From Candidatus Electrothrix rattekaaiensis (lineage in GTDB: Bacteria > Desulfobacterota > Desulfobulbia > Desulfobulbales > Desulfobulbaceae), in contig JAVQMD010000003.1 of assembly GCA_032595675.1 (NCBI GenBank), positions 1-64,000 on the forward strand: a DNA stretch of 64,000 bases, given 5' to 3'. Position numbers and translations under genes: made by a program. Within the stretch, counting starts at the first letter, position 1. The number at the start of each line of letters is the position of its first letter. Shown in pieces: positions 19,319 through 28,111 of this stretch. Under the pieces are notes generated by a model. That model had not been told where the DNA came from and searched no databases. It saw nothing but the letters and a program-made list of their open reading frames with translations.

Positions 19319-19629
19319 TTAGCAAGAGTCAGAAGATTTTATTGTAACCCACTCTTCATTGAAACCAATTTGTTGCATAGTCTGTTCAAAGTCTAAGACA
19401 CTCGGACGTTTAATCCGGAATTTTACCGCAGAAGCAGGAATGAGATATTTAATGGTGAATTGGCAAAAATATTTCCCCAGTCTTCACCGCTTATGTCGGA
19501 TTTGCCTAAAGCAAAATTATAAACAAGCCATTTGCTTATCGTGTAAATTACCTTCTCCGGGAGTTCTCCGAGAGGATAAAGTTCTGTTCCGGTCCTGTGT
19601 TTTCCGTCTCTCAGCCTCGGTCTCCGCAC
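19319..19629 (-). pseudogene. Remnant of a type II restriction endonuclease, internally deleted and frameshifted
   Basis: From a possible GTG at 19629, inside the end of the methyltransferase gene, a frame reads ELPEKVIYTISKWLVYNFAL and on to ISGEDWGNIFA, then breaks. A different frame then continues with QFTIKYLIPASAVKFRIKRP, SVLDFEQTMQQIGF and EEWVTI up to a stop at 19319. Both pieces read like coding sequence, and I recall this N-terminal plus C-terminal pattern from HaeII/NgoBI-like restriction enzymes. The large central part is missing, and the two ends meet out of frame. Family assignment is from memory and tentative. That the two pieces belong to one broken gene next to a C5 methyltransferase is better supported. 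Confidence 0.6.
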
Positions 19630-20518
19630 GTAAAGCCTCTTTCATTACATTTTCAATCATGGGAACAGGAACAGCATTCCCGGCCTGCTTTCTGGTTTGT
19701 GAATCAGAACAGACGATTCGGAAAGAATCAGGAAACCCCTGAAGCCTCAACATTTCACGAGGTGTTAATCTTCTCTCTCCATTGACGAGCAGATAATTGT
19801 ATGAAGCACCTGCACGCAAGGCACATGAAAAGGGGTAGCTCGAAACATTCCCGCTTTTATTTTCATGCCATATTGCGGGATAATGCCTGCTTGTGTGTGA
19901 TTCTTTTCTCTTTTGCCTTATCCTGTCACTTGCAAAATATTTACTGTCAACGTTTGATTCCAGCAGATCGGAAATTGGTTGAAACTCTTTGATCTTCTCC
20001 GGCCAGGAGAATTGAACGGCATGATTGGTAAAGCCGACAATAATAACACGTTCTCTCTTTTGAGGAAGGCCGCAATCCAGGGCATTTAAAACTTTCCAGT
20101 ATGTCTTGTAGCCAAGCTGATTGAGAGATTCAATTATCCTTGCAAGAGTCTTCTTCTTATTATGGGTGGAAAGCTGTTTAACATTTTCGAGAACGATCAT
20201 AGGGGGCATCTTTTCTTTCAAAATTCTTATAATTTCAAAAAAAAGAGTGCCGCGCATATCGTCGAAACCAAGTCGATTGCCAATAATACTGAAAGGCTGA
20301 CAAGGAAATCCTGCACAGAGCATATCATGAAACGGAATATCGGCTGCTTCAATCTTAGAGACATCTCCCCTCGGCTCAAGCCCAAAATTTGCGGTATAAG
20401 CTTCTCTTGCAGCCTGATCAATTTCAGAGGCCATTACGCAGTGACCGCCACAATGAGATGCGGCAATATGAAAACCGCCGATCCCCGAAAAAAGATCTAT
20501 GAAAGTAAATTCAGGCAT
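19517..20518 (-). CDS. DNA (cytosine-5) methyltransferase
   Basis: 333 residues with the ordered motifs of the family: I (FIDLFSGIGGF), IV with catalytic Cys (GFPCQPFS), VI (VLENVK), VIII (QKRERVIIVGF), a target-recognition region, then IX-X (LTPREMLRLQGFP, KQAGNAVPVPMI). It methylates cytosine C5 within a specific DNA site using S-adenosylmethionine. The last ~25 codons overlap the start of the restriction remnant in another frame, as is common in restriction-modification pairs. With the endonuclease broken it is probably an orphan methyltransferase that protects against, or mimics, related systems. Recognition site unknown; RGCGCY would follow only if the HaeII-like guess for its partner holds. 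Confidence 0.9.
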   Translation of the reverse strand: MPEFTFIDLFSGIGGFHIAASHCGGHCVMASEIDQAAREAYTANFGLEPRGDVSKIEAADIPFHDMLCAGFPCQPFSIIGNRLGFDDMRGTLFFEIIRILKEKMPPMIVLENVKQLSTHNKKKTLARIIESLNQLGYKTYWKVLNALDCGLPQKRERVIIVGFTNHAVQFSWPEKIKEFQPISDLLESNVDSKYFASDRIRQKRKESHTSRHYPAIWHENKSGNVSSYPFSCALRAGASYNYLLVNGERRLTPREMLRLQGFPDSFRIVCSDSQTRKQAGNAVPVPMIENVMKEALRAETEAERRKTQDRNRTLSSRRTPGEGNLHDKQMACL

Positions 20519-20672
20519 AATAGCAGCTAGATAAGATTATTATTGATATATCCATCATCGTACCCACTGCATATTCATCTGTCAATCAGAAGGCTATTAG
20601 GGAATCAACAATACATTGTCAATGCAAACGAAATGTACTCACATCGGTATCACTTGGCAAAATCAAACCGCG

Positions 20673-20892
20673 CAGCGATGCGGGTTACAAGGCGGGACCA
20701 CAGATTCAAATCTTAAAATCAAGACCGAATGATACCGGGTACTCACTTTTCACATACCCGGCCAAAGAATAACTCGTCAATAATCAGATTATTTCTTGGC
20801 GCATATTGCATACGCTGTCGATGGAGGGTTCCAGCTTGAAAAAGGTTTACAGGAAGGATGCAGATATAGTGCGTCAGGCGACCTTTACACCC
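20673..20892. repeat. Copy B of the two-part direct repeat, between NACHT and methyltransferase genes
   Basis: Blocks CAGCGATGCGGGTTACAAGG (20673-20692) and AGGAAGGATGCAGATATAGT (from 20851, similarity to ~20892) match copy A at 19200-19314, with a longer spacer between the blocks. The second block ends 8 bp from the stop of the NACHT gene. The remainder of 20519-20900 holds no gene. Confidence 0.6.
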
Positions 20893-20900
20893 GTTTCCAT

Positions 20901-23012
20901 TTAATTTGTTCCCTTTTTACTATCAGTAATTCTTTTAACTTCCCTCAAGGCGCGAACTGTACCAATATCTTTTAACATAAGAAGGTACCCTTCTTTGTCT
21001 TTAATTTCAGGGTTGTCCAAATTATCTATTAAAACATCAAGCCCACTTTCACCTAATGTTCCAAACTCAATTCTAATCCATGTTTTTATAAATTTATAGA
21101 TAACCTTTTCAGCTGCTAATTCATTTACTTTTATCCAAGCACGCTGCTGATCAAGCATAGTGTATCCAGGGAGACGACCACTTTTTATACAAGTGTAGAA
21201 CATAATTCTACAGCCGGCACCTAATGAAGTGTTACTGTTAAGAATATCATGAAAATGCTGCTCATCTGAGCGAAGGTTATTCATTTTATAGTCAAGCTCA
21301 TTATAAATTTCAGCAATCCTATCAGCACCTTTCTTGCTATAGCTACGTGCTAAGGCCATAACTGAAATTATGAAACGTGTTGATAAAAAATCTGAGTGTG
21401 TCATGTCAAGTAAGAATTTGAGTATTTTTCCTCCCGAATCACTTCCTCTAGTAGAGTCGGCAACCCATTCACATAGTTGATGAATTTTGTCAAAATATTC
21501 ATCTATCTGTTTGCGATCTGCTTTAGCATCAGGAAATTTGATGATACCATCAATTTCATTTCTCACTGCTTCTAAAGTAGAGTCCAGCAAATCCTTTGGC
21601 GGAGACTGAACATCAGCAAGAAGAGTCAAACATAATAACGGATCTTTTCTCGATACCGCAGTAATCAGGTTAATAGGTGAATCTGAAAGGCCAACCCACA
21701 ATCGCAATACCCCGGAGTAAACATCTGGCTGCTTTCGATAGTTAATTAACAATTCATCCTCATGGTCACGAAAATATTTAGCTGCAAAATATTTTTGAAA
21801 ATACTTATTTACAAAAGCGTAGTGTTCGCCATCATCAAACGCAACAAGAAAATTACTATTCATGGTCAGCTCTTCAAGTAACGTATTTTGATAAGCTTTA
21901 TTTTCATGGAATTCTTTAAATGTATCCTGAATCGCGGCATTAACTGCACTTACTTCAATTGTAGCTGGAGGTACTTTGTCATGCTGATAAAACGCTGCAG
22001 CAATTTTTTGTAAAGCCATCATTTTATGTCGAGGTGTAATCTTGATTTCCTTCTTTCGGTAACGCTTACAAAGTTTTGCACTTATTACAGTTTCAATAAA
22101 ATTCGCCCAAGAATTATAACATGCTGACCAACTCCCATCAGGTAATTTGAGTAGCATCTTTAAAAGAATTGGGGTACGGGTCAGTTTAGCAACTTTGCCG
22201 CAACTGCGGATTACTGTAATTAATTTCTCTGTCTCAGATTTAGTAACCGCCTGATTGCGAACATATTCATCAATATGTCTATCTTCAAACTCATGAAGTT
22301 CAACGATATTCATATGCTTTATTATTTCCATATCTTTTTGAATATCATCAGATCTCTCGCTGGCAACAGTCAGCACAATTCTGGGTGGGCACTTAGTTTT
22401 ATCGACATACTCTTTCAAATTCTGAGAAAGAATTTTTCGTTCCTCTGTAGAGAGAATCTCCACCCCATCAATAAGCAACATGAGTGGTTGCTGGGTTGAA
22501 TATTTTTCAATAGTATTTGACGGGATATGTACACCATTTTCCTTGCAGCGTAGTTCGATGGCCTCAATTAGCCCTTTGCGGCAAATATTTTTAGGTGATA
22601 GAGAAAAAGGTAGATATTTTTTTTCCTTAGAAGCAAGATATTTATCAGCATACCTCCGTTCTAACTCTTTAATGAGAACACTTTTTCCAAGACCGCCAAG
22701 CCCTAAAACCACACATTGCTCATAGATATCAATGGCAGTGAGGATGGTAACTGTATCAACGTTATTGGAAGAATCTATCATTAACGTTTTTTTTATATCA
22801 ACCGAAACATCAATAAAGGTTCTCTCTTGATTTCGAATTGATCGAATATAAGAAACAAAAAGTTGCTCTTCTTGACCGGTTAATACTTTTATATAGGCAG
22901 TGACTTTTCTGTAAACTTCATATGTTAAAAATATTTTAATCTTTTGCCAAAAAACCGTTATAATAACTGACACAATTCCTGATACTAAAGCAGATACTAT
23001 TATTTCAGACAT
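20901..23012 (-). CDS. Membrane-anchored NACHT-type STAND NTPase
   Basis: 703 residues. An N-terminal transmembrane helix (~4-24) is followed by a short helical linker, then an NTPase core with Walker A GLGGLGKS (104-111), Walker B LMLLIDG (177-183), and the post-NTPase helical part (KLTRTPILLKMLLKL). The C-terminal ~350 residues are helical and without recognised repeats. NACHT proteins are signal-transducing switches; many bacterial ones act in phage defence by sensing an invader and triggering an effector. Here the N-terminal region is only a membrane anchor, so the effector may be membrane disruption. Base composition is visibly more AT-rich than the flanking efflux genes, which fits horizontal transfer. 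Confidence 0.85.
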   Translation of the reverse strand: MSEIIVSALVSGIVSVIITVFWQKIKIFLTYEVYRKVTAYIKVLTGQEEQLFVSYIRSIRNQERTFIDVSVDIKKTLMIDSSNNVDTVTILTAIDIYEQCVVLGLGGLGKSVLIKELERRYADKYLASKEKKYLPFSLSPKNICRKGLIEAIELRCKENGVHIPSNTIEKYSTQQPLMLLIDGVEILSTEERKILSQNLKEYVDKTKCPPRIVLTVASERSDDIQKDMEIIKHMNIVELHEFEDRHIDEYVRNQAVTKSETEKLITVIRSCGKVAKLTRTPILLKMLLKLPDGSWSACYNSWANFIETVISAKLCKRYRKKEIKITPRHKMMALQKIAAAFYQHDKVPPATIEVSAVNAAIQDTFKEFHENKAYQNTLLEELTMNSNFLVAFDDGEHYAFVNKYFQKYFAAKYFRDHEDELLINYRKQPDVYSGVLRLWVGLSDSPINLITAVSRKDPLLCLTLLADVQSPPKDLLDSTLEAVRNEIDGIIKFPDAKADRKQIDEYFDKIHQLCEWVADSTRGSDSGGKILKFLLDMTHSDFLSTRFIISVMALARSYSKKGADRIAEIYNELDYKMNNLRSDEQHFHDILNSNTSLGAGCRIMFYTCIKSGRLPGYTMLDQQRAWIKVNELAAEKVIYKFIKTWIRIEFGTLGESGLDVLIDNLDNPEIKDKEGYLLMLKDIGTVRALREVKRITDSKKGTN

Positions 23013-23149
23013 TATATTCTCTCTGGTTATTGAATTACTATTATTGACAATGGATCAACAAACAGATAAAAAAACAAAAAATAATCTACCGGGCACGCAC
23101 TTTCCACGTACCCGGCGAAACAACAAAACCTGCTCCACCCGGAGCAGGT

Positions 23150-23500
23150 TCACTCGCTCCCTTCCTCTTTCTGCCGCTTCCCCTTCTTCCGCTCACTGAG
23201 CCTGACGCAACCGACCATCTCGTATTCCGAGGAATCCTGCCCGAACACGCTCTTGACCCCGGAGCGCGCCCGGACGATATAATCACTCAGCGACTCGGCC
23301 TCATCTTTTTTCTCATTGACCAAGCGCGTCTTCTCGGCATTCACAGCGTCTATGGCGCTGACCTTCGCCTCCAGCGCGGCAATCCTGGTCTCCATCTCCG
23401 CCACTGTGATGGAATCCGGCAGTCCCGGTCCGACCTTTTCCAGAGCCTCTTTGACTTGGCCCGCCTCCTTGAGCAGTTTGGGTATACTTCCTGTCAGCAT
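23150..23500 (-). CDS. Small coiled-coil protein, unknown function
   Basis: 116 residues from the ATG at 23500, which has a perfect AGGAGG ribosome binding site 6-11 bp upstream. Longer in-frame starts would run into the tandem array. A helical coiled coil (ITVAEMETRIAALEAKVSAI and on to ~residue 70) is followed by a conserved-looking tail (VFGQDSSEYEMVG, VRLSERKKG). I recall similar short proteins of unknown function ending in (D/E)SSEYExVGxxRxSER in several phyla, cyanobacteria among them. The 21-bp repeat array abuts its leader. No function is proposed. Confidence 0.75.
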   Translation of the reverse strand: MLTGSIPKLLKEAGQVKEALEKVGPGLPDSITVAEMETRIAALEAKVSAIDAVNAEKTRLVNEKKDEAESLSDYIVRARSGVKSVFGQDSSEYEMVGCVRLSERKKGKRQKEEGSE

Positions 23501-23509
23501 GATAACCTC

Positions 23510-23740
23510 CTGTTTGAGTACGCACCGCCCCGATTTGAAAAAGGGGCTGTGCATTTTGAAAAAGCAGTCGAACTTCTTGAAAACGTACCTCTCCACTTTG
23601 AAAATGGAGGAGTGCGAGATGAAAAAGGATCATTCCATTCTGATAATGGAGAGGCGCGAGATGAGATAGAACAGCTCCTTTTTGAAAAAGGATCACCCCT
23701 TTTTCAGAAAAGATCCCTAATTTTTGAGAATGTACGTCTT
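23510..23740. repeat. Eleven degenerate 21-bp tandem repeats
   Basis: A core of TTTGAAAAxGG recurs with exact 21-bp spacing. Counting from the G of the GAA core, positions are 23516, 23537, 23558, 23579, 23600, 23621, 23642, 23663, 23684, 23705 (as CAG) and 23726. On the plus strand each unit reads as a heptapeptide: LFEYAPP, RFEKGAV, HFEKAVE, LLENVPL, HFENGGV, RDEKGSF, and so on to IFENVRL. The minus strand is also open over most of it (LFQ-type heptads). No good start or ribosome binding site supports translation of the array. The rest of 23501-23894 shows no gene. Confidence 0.85.
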
Positions 23741-23894
23741 CTCAGTCTCCTTGTTCCTGCCGTTACAGAGCATTTTCTTCTGATACCACAGAATAAGGGA
23801 CAGCGCAATATGTTCTATCGGGTTGTTTTTCAAAAAGGATAAGCAGTTCCGGTCCGTTCAGGTCAGTAATACTGTACAGGGGGCGTTATGAACG

Positions 23895-24063
23895 TTACCA
23901 GATAACTTCCACCGGATATTGCTGAACAATAGCATCGCAGCTGAGAAGGACGGCTTCCTCAACATTAGCCTGGGCAATAAGAAGCCGGTCAAAAGGATCT
24001 TTATGATGGAGAGGCAGGCTGTCCAGAGCAAAGACGTGAGGAGAGACAGAATAAAATCTTCAC
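23895..24063 (-). pseudogene. VapC-type PIN toxin remnant lacking the catalytic N-terminal half
   Basis: A GTG overlapping the antitoxin stop starts MKILF, as VapC proteins do. The sequence then jumps, out of frame, to the C-terminal part of a PIN domain: SPHVFALDSLPLHHKDPFDR, LLIAQA, LLSCDAIVQQYPVEVIW and a stop at 23895. Roughly 70-80 residues with the first catalytic acidic residues are missing, so no nuclease can be made. The companion antitoxin at 24060-24227 is intact. Confidence 0.75.
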
Positions 24064-24227
24064 GCATCTTCACCCAGCCAGAATTCATCTGAAAGCGGCT
24101 CGTCAAAATCATCAGCTGTTTCAACAGCACCTGAGTGCAGTTCGGGAATACGACCGCTCTTAGACGGCAAGAGATCGATTATTTGGGCCAATTTTTCACG
24201 AACCGCCTTCATGTATTGCTTTATCAT
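24060..24227 (-). CDS. DUF2281-like antitoxin of a decayed vapBC pair
   Basis: 55 residues from the ATG at 24227, with GAGGAG a few bases upstream. A helical N-terminus (MIKQYMKAVREKLAQIIDLL) leads to a short acidic tail (ADDFDEPLSDEFW) like that of DUF2281 antitoxins, which binds the toxin's active site. Its stop overlaps the GTG of the broken PIN gene, so the pair was translationally coupled. With the toxin deleted it has no partner at this locus. Confidence 0.65.
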   Translation of the reverse strand: MIKQYMKAVREKLAQIIDLLPSKSGRIPELHSGAVETADDFDEPLSDEFWLGEDA

Positions 24228-24432
24228 AACTCCTCTTCCGCTTCATTTTCAGCAAATCAACCCAATAAATTTACCAACCCCGACCACTTACCGCAACCAA
24301 AATACGCAGCTTTCCCGTCAACGGATAAATCCGCCACCACCGCACTCCTTCCTTGACGCTTTTCCCGACACCCTGTAAAATCCGACCACGGTCATTATTC
24401 ATTTTCAGCAACAACTCAAGGAAATTCGCACC

Positions 24433-27400
24433 ATGATCATCTCCAACCTTGCCGTCACAAAAAGCATATCCGTCCTGGTTTTGGCCGCCCTTATTCTGGT
24501 CATGGGCACCTACAGTTACCTTACCCTGCCCAGAGAGGCGGAACCGGATATCAGTATTCCCCATATCTTTGTCTCCACTGCCTATCGAGGCGTGGCACCG
24601 GGCGATATCGAAAGCTCTATCACCATTGAGATTGAAAACAAACTCAAGAGCCTGGACGGGGTCAAAAACGTCAAGTCGGTCAGTTCTGAAGGCGAGTCCC
24701 TGATTGATGTGGAGTTTACCACCGGGGTGGATATTGACGATGCCCTGCGCAAGGTCAAGGACAAGGTGGATGAAGCCAAGGGTGAGCTGCCCACAGACCT
24801 GGAAGATGATCCCTATGTCTTTGAGGTTAATATCTCCGAGATGCCCATCCTGATCTTTTCCTTGGCCGGAACCTGCGGTGAACGCTGTCTCAAGGAGATT
24901 GCCGATGATCTGGAAGACGAGATCGAAGGCGTACCCGGCGTGCTGGACGTGGAGATCACCGGGGCGCGGGAGCGGGAGATCCGGGTTGAATACTTCCCGG
25001 AAAAGCTGGCCTATTACGGCCTGAGCGTCCCGGCAATCCAGGCCGCTGTCCAGGGCGAGAATAGCAACACCTCGGGCGGAGTGCTCCATATGGGGGACGG
25101 CAAGTTCCAGATCAGGGTGCCCGGCGAGTTCACCACCCCGGAGGAGCTGTACGGTCTGGTTATCGGAACCCATGACGGCCAGCCGGTCTATGCTCGGGAT
25201 GTCTCACAGGTACTGGATACCTTTAAGGAGGAAACCAGCCGGTCCCGGCTCAACGGCCTGCCTGCGGTCAATATCGTGGTCAAGAAACGTTCCGGCGAGA
25301 ACATCATCGCCATTGCCGATGCCGTGGAAGACATCCTGCACAAAAAGCAACCAAGCTGGCCCGGCGGCACGGCCATCACCAAGGTCCTGGATAAATCAAA
25401 AGACACCAAGAATATGGTGGCGGATCTGGAGAATAATATCCTCTCCGGCTTGGCCCTGGTGGTGGTGGTCATCTTCTTTGCAATGGGCATCCGCAATGCC
25501 CTGCTGGTCAGCATGGCTATCCCCTTTTCCATGCTGCTCTCCTTCACGGTGCTCCAGGTTTTGGGGATCACCCTGAATATGATCGTCCTGTTCAGCCTGA
25601 CCCTAGCCTTGGGCATGCTGGTGGATAATGCCATTGTCATCATTGAGAATATCTACCGCTTCATGGAGCAGGGCGTGGGCCGGGTTGAAGCGGCTATGAA
25701 GGGAACCTCGGAGGTGGCTATGCCGGTGATTGGGTCCACCCTGACCACCCTGGCCGTGTTCTCGCCCATGCTTTTCTGGCCCGGCATCATGGGCGAGTTC
25801 ATGGGATACCTGCCCCTGACCCTGATCGTCACCCTGTCCTCCAGTCTGTTCGTGGCCCTGGTGATCAATCCGGCCCTGGCCTCCCTGTTCATGAAGAGTG
25901 CCAAACAGGTACGCCCGGTCTCCTCCGCCGAGGTAGAAGCAGCCGGAGAACAGCCGGTTGCCATCAAGGGACCGCTGCTGCGCTCCTATGCTGGGCTGCT
26001 GGGATTCAGTCTGGCCCATCCCTTTGCCCTGATTGCTGCGGCGGTGTTCCTCTTGGTCTTTATGGTGCAGGGCTGGCTCCTGGTGGTGGGCATTGAAAAG
26101 CCGGTGGAATTCTTCCCGGACATCGAACCCAAGGGGATCTACGTCAATACGGACATGCCCGAAGGTGCTGACCTGAACTATATCGACAACATTCTCCGGC
26201 AGATTGAAGAGGCCGTGGCCGGGAAAGGAAACAGCAGCGACGAAAAATCTTTCGCCTCGACAGAATCATCCGCCGGTCCCAGCGATTTGCCGAACGTGAA
26301 GACCATTTACAGCCGGGCTGTTACCTCCACAGGCGGCGGTTCCGCCTTTGATCCCAACACGCCCAATCATGTGGGCATCCGATTTATTGATCTGGAAGAT
26401 CGCTCCCGCTCCACCTATGACACGGTGGAAGATATCCGGAAACGCCTCAAAGATATTGCCGGAGCCAAGATCACCGTAGCGATGGAGGCGCAAGGCCCGC
26501 CCACGGGTGCGGCCATCAATATCGAGATCAGCGGGGATAATTTTTCCGTGCTCGCTTCCATTGCCAAGGAGATTCGAGCTGCTCTGGAAAAGATCCCCCA
26601 TGTCGAAGATATTCGCGATGACTTTGTCGAAGGCACCCCGTCGGTAAGGATAAAAATCGACCGTCAAAAGGCCGCCCTGTTCGGTCTGAGTACCGGCAGT
26701 ATCGGTTCCGTCATCAAGACCTCCTATAACGGCCTCCCCATTTCCTCCTTCCGGGAAGGCAATGAAGACTACGATATCACGGTCCAGCTGCCGGAAAAGG
26801 ATCGTCGGGTCGATGATGTGCTGCGCGAATTCATGATCCCGACACCGAGCGGCGTCATTGTGCCGCTCTCCACCCTGGCAACGGTGGATTATACCGGTTC
26901 TCTGGGCAATATCAACCGGATCAATAACCAACGAACCATCACCGTGAAGGCTAATGTGGACGAGACCAAGATCCCCGGCCCGGTGGTTCGTGAACAGGCC
27001 GAGAAGCTGCTTGCCAAAATGCCCCTACCGCCCGGCTACACAGCCCGCTTTACTGGAGAAAATCAGGATCAGGAGGAATCCCAGAACTTTCTCAGCCGGG
27101 CCTTTGTCATTGCCCTGTTTTTTATCTTCCTGATTCTGGTCACCCAGTTCAACTCGGTGAGCCAGCCCTTTATCATCATGAGTTCGGTGATGCTGTCTAT
27201 GGGCGGGGCCTTTTTCGGCCTGATGCTCTATCGCCAGCCCTTTGGCATCATCATGACCGGCATCGGGGTGATCTCGTTGGCCGGGGTAGTGGTGAACAAC
27301 GCCATTGTCCTGATCGACTACACCAATAAGCTGCGGAAGAGCGGCTTCATCCTGTTGGAGGCCGTGGTCTCTGCCGGAGCCACCCGCCTGCGCCCGGTCC

Positions 27401-27690
27401 TGCTCACTGCCGTGACCACGGTCCTGGGCCTGATCCCTATGGTCACCGGGGTGTCCTACGACTTCCGCAACCTGCGCATTTCCTGGGTTAGCGAATCCAG
27501 CCAATGGTGGCAGTCTATGGCCGTGGTGGTCATCTTCGGGCTACTGGTGTCCACCTTCCTGACCTTGGTGGTGGTGCCGGTGCTCTATTATCTGATTGAA
27601 CGGAGTAAGGAGATGTTTGTAGCGGGGAGAGATGCGTTTGAACGGAAGAGGATGAATTTGTACTTGGTGCTGGCCGGGGAGAAGGGGTGA
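24433..27690 (+). CDS. RND-family efflux pump, inner-membrane subunit
   Basis: 1085 residues with the usual length and duplicated architecture of HAE1/AcrB-like pumps: first membrane helix at ~10-30, a periplasmic pore and docking half, helices 2-6 around residues 335-480, then the repeat with helices around 885-1065. Typical segments are LPREAEPDISIPHIFVST, the charged membrane segment LALGMLVDNAIVIIENI and its repeat GVISLAGVVVNNAIVLIDY. It exports drugs, dyes, metabolites or lipids by proton antiport. Its adaptor and TetR repressor are most likely the genes at 17618 and 16977, now 5.6 kb away. The 192-bp leader contains no recognised promoter, so its present transcription is uncertain. Confidence 0.92.
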   Translation: MIISNLAVTKSISVLVLAALILVMGTYSYLTLPREAEPDISIPHIFVSTAYRGVAPGDIESSITIEIENKLKSLDGVKNVKSVSSEGESLIDVEFTTGVDIDDALRKVKDKVDEAKGELPTDLEDDPYVFEVNISEMPILIFSLAGTCGERCLKEIADDLEDEIEGVPGVLDVEITGAREREIRVEYFPEKLAYYGLSVPAIQAAVQGENSNTSGGVLHMGDGKFQIRVPGEFTTPEELYGLVIGTHDGQPVYARDVSQVLDTFKEETSRSRLNGLPAVNIVVKKRSGENIIAIADAVEDILHKKQPSWPGGTAITKVLDKSKDTKNMVADLENNILSGLALVVVVIFFAMGIRNALLVSMAIPFSMLLSFTVLQVLGITLNMIVLFSLTLALGMLVDNAIVIIENIYRFMEQGVGRVEAAMKGTSEVAMPVIGSTLTTLAVFSPMLFWPGIMGEFMGYLPLTLIVTLSSSLFVALVINPALASLFMKSAKQVRPVSSAEVEAAGEQPVAIKGPLLRSYAGLLGFSLAHPFALIAAAVFLLVFMVQGWLLVVGIEKPVEFFPDIEPKGIYVNTDMPEGADLNYIDNILRQIEEAVAGKGNSSDEKSFASTESSAGPSDLPNVKTIYSRAVTSTGGGSAFDPNTPNHVGIRFIDLEDRSRSTYDTVEDIRKRLKDIAGAKITVAMEAQGPPTGAAINIEISGDNFSVLASIAKEIRAALEKIPHVEDIRDDFVEGTPSVRIKIDRQKAALFGLSTGSIGSVIKTSYNGLPISSFREGNEDYDITVQLPEKDRRVDDVLREFMIPTPSGVIVPLSTLATVDYTGSLGNINRINNQRTITVKANVDETKIPGPVVREQAEKLLAKMPLPPGYTARFTGENQDQEESQNFLSRAFVIALFFIFLILVTQFNSVSQPFIIMSSVMLSMGGAFFGLMLYRQPFGIIMTGIGVISLAGVVVNNAIVLIDYTNKLRKSGFILLEAVVSAGATRLRPVLLTAVTTVLGLIPMVTGVSYDFRNLRISWVSESSQWWQSMAVVVIFGLLVSTFLTLVVVPVLYYLIERSKEMFVAGRDAFERKRMNLYLVLAGEKG

Positions 27691-27778
27691 GAGCCGTTCC
27701 AGATGATTCTCTTGCTCAACAAGGATAATAAACATATAATGCCACTATATGGAGGCACAATTCTACAAAGAGGCTTGT

Positions 27779-28111
27779 ATGAAATCTATTGACGTTTTTA
27801 CCGCCCGTGATCTGCGCAACCGTTCAGGAAAACTCATGCGGGATGCCGAACAGGGACACCTTTCCCTTATCACTAAGCACGGACACCCCAAAATGGTGGC
27901 GGTTCCTTTTGATGAAAAATTGCTTAAACACGGCGTTCATCATGCCTTGGCCTTACACCTTTTTGAGTCGGGAAAACTGACACTTGTTCAGGCTGCAAAA
28001 CTTGCTGATATGAAGCTAAACGCTTTTATCAGGCATCTTGGCGCGGCCGGTGTTCATGCTGTTGATTACCCTGCGGAAGAAGTAGAAAAAGAGCTGAAAG
28101 CAGCTTTATGA
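27779..28111 (+). CDS. Antitoxin: Phd/YefM-like N-terminus joined to UPF0175-like C-terminus
   Basis: 110 residues from the ATG at 27779; the upstream in-frame start at 27749 lacks family similarity. The N-terminal half (FTARDLRNRSGKLMRDAEQG, LITKHGHPKMVAVPF) is a prevent-host-death fold that binds operator DNA. The C-terminal half (ALHLFESGKLTLVQAAKLAD) has the UPF0175 helix-turn-helix. Such proteins normally pair with a DUF3368 PIN toxin, which follows with a 4-bp overlap but is internally deleted. Confidence 0.8.
   Translation: MKSIDVFTARDLRNRSGKLMRDAEQGHLSLITKHGHPKMVAVPFDEKLLKHGVHHALALHLFESGKLTLVQAAKLADMKLNAFIRHLGAAGVHAVDYPAEEVEKELKAAL

Noticed and set aside
23313-23696. Minus-strand frame through the 21-bp array with LFQ heptads as a gene
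   Set aside because: It overlaps the 116-residue gene in another frame and lacks a ribosome binding site; openness on both strands follows from the repeat itself.
23510-23740. CRISPR array
   Set aside because: Units are 21 bp in tandem without unique spacers, cores are degenerate and no cas genes are near. The arrays at 54.6 and 60.5 kb fail for the same reasons.
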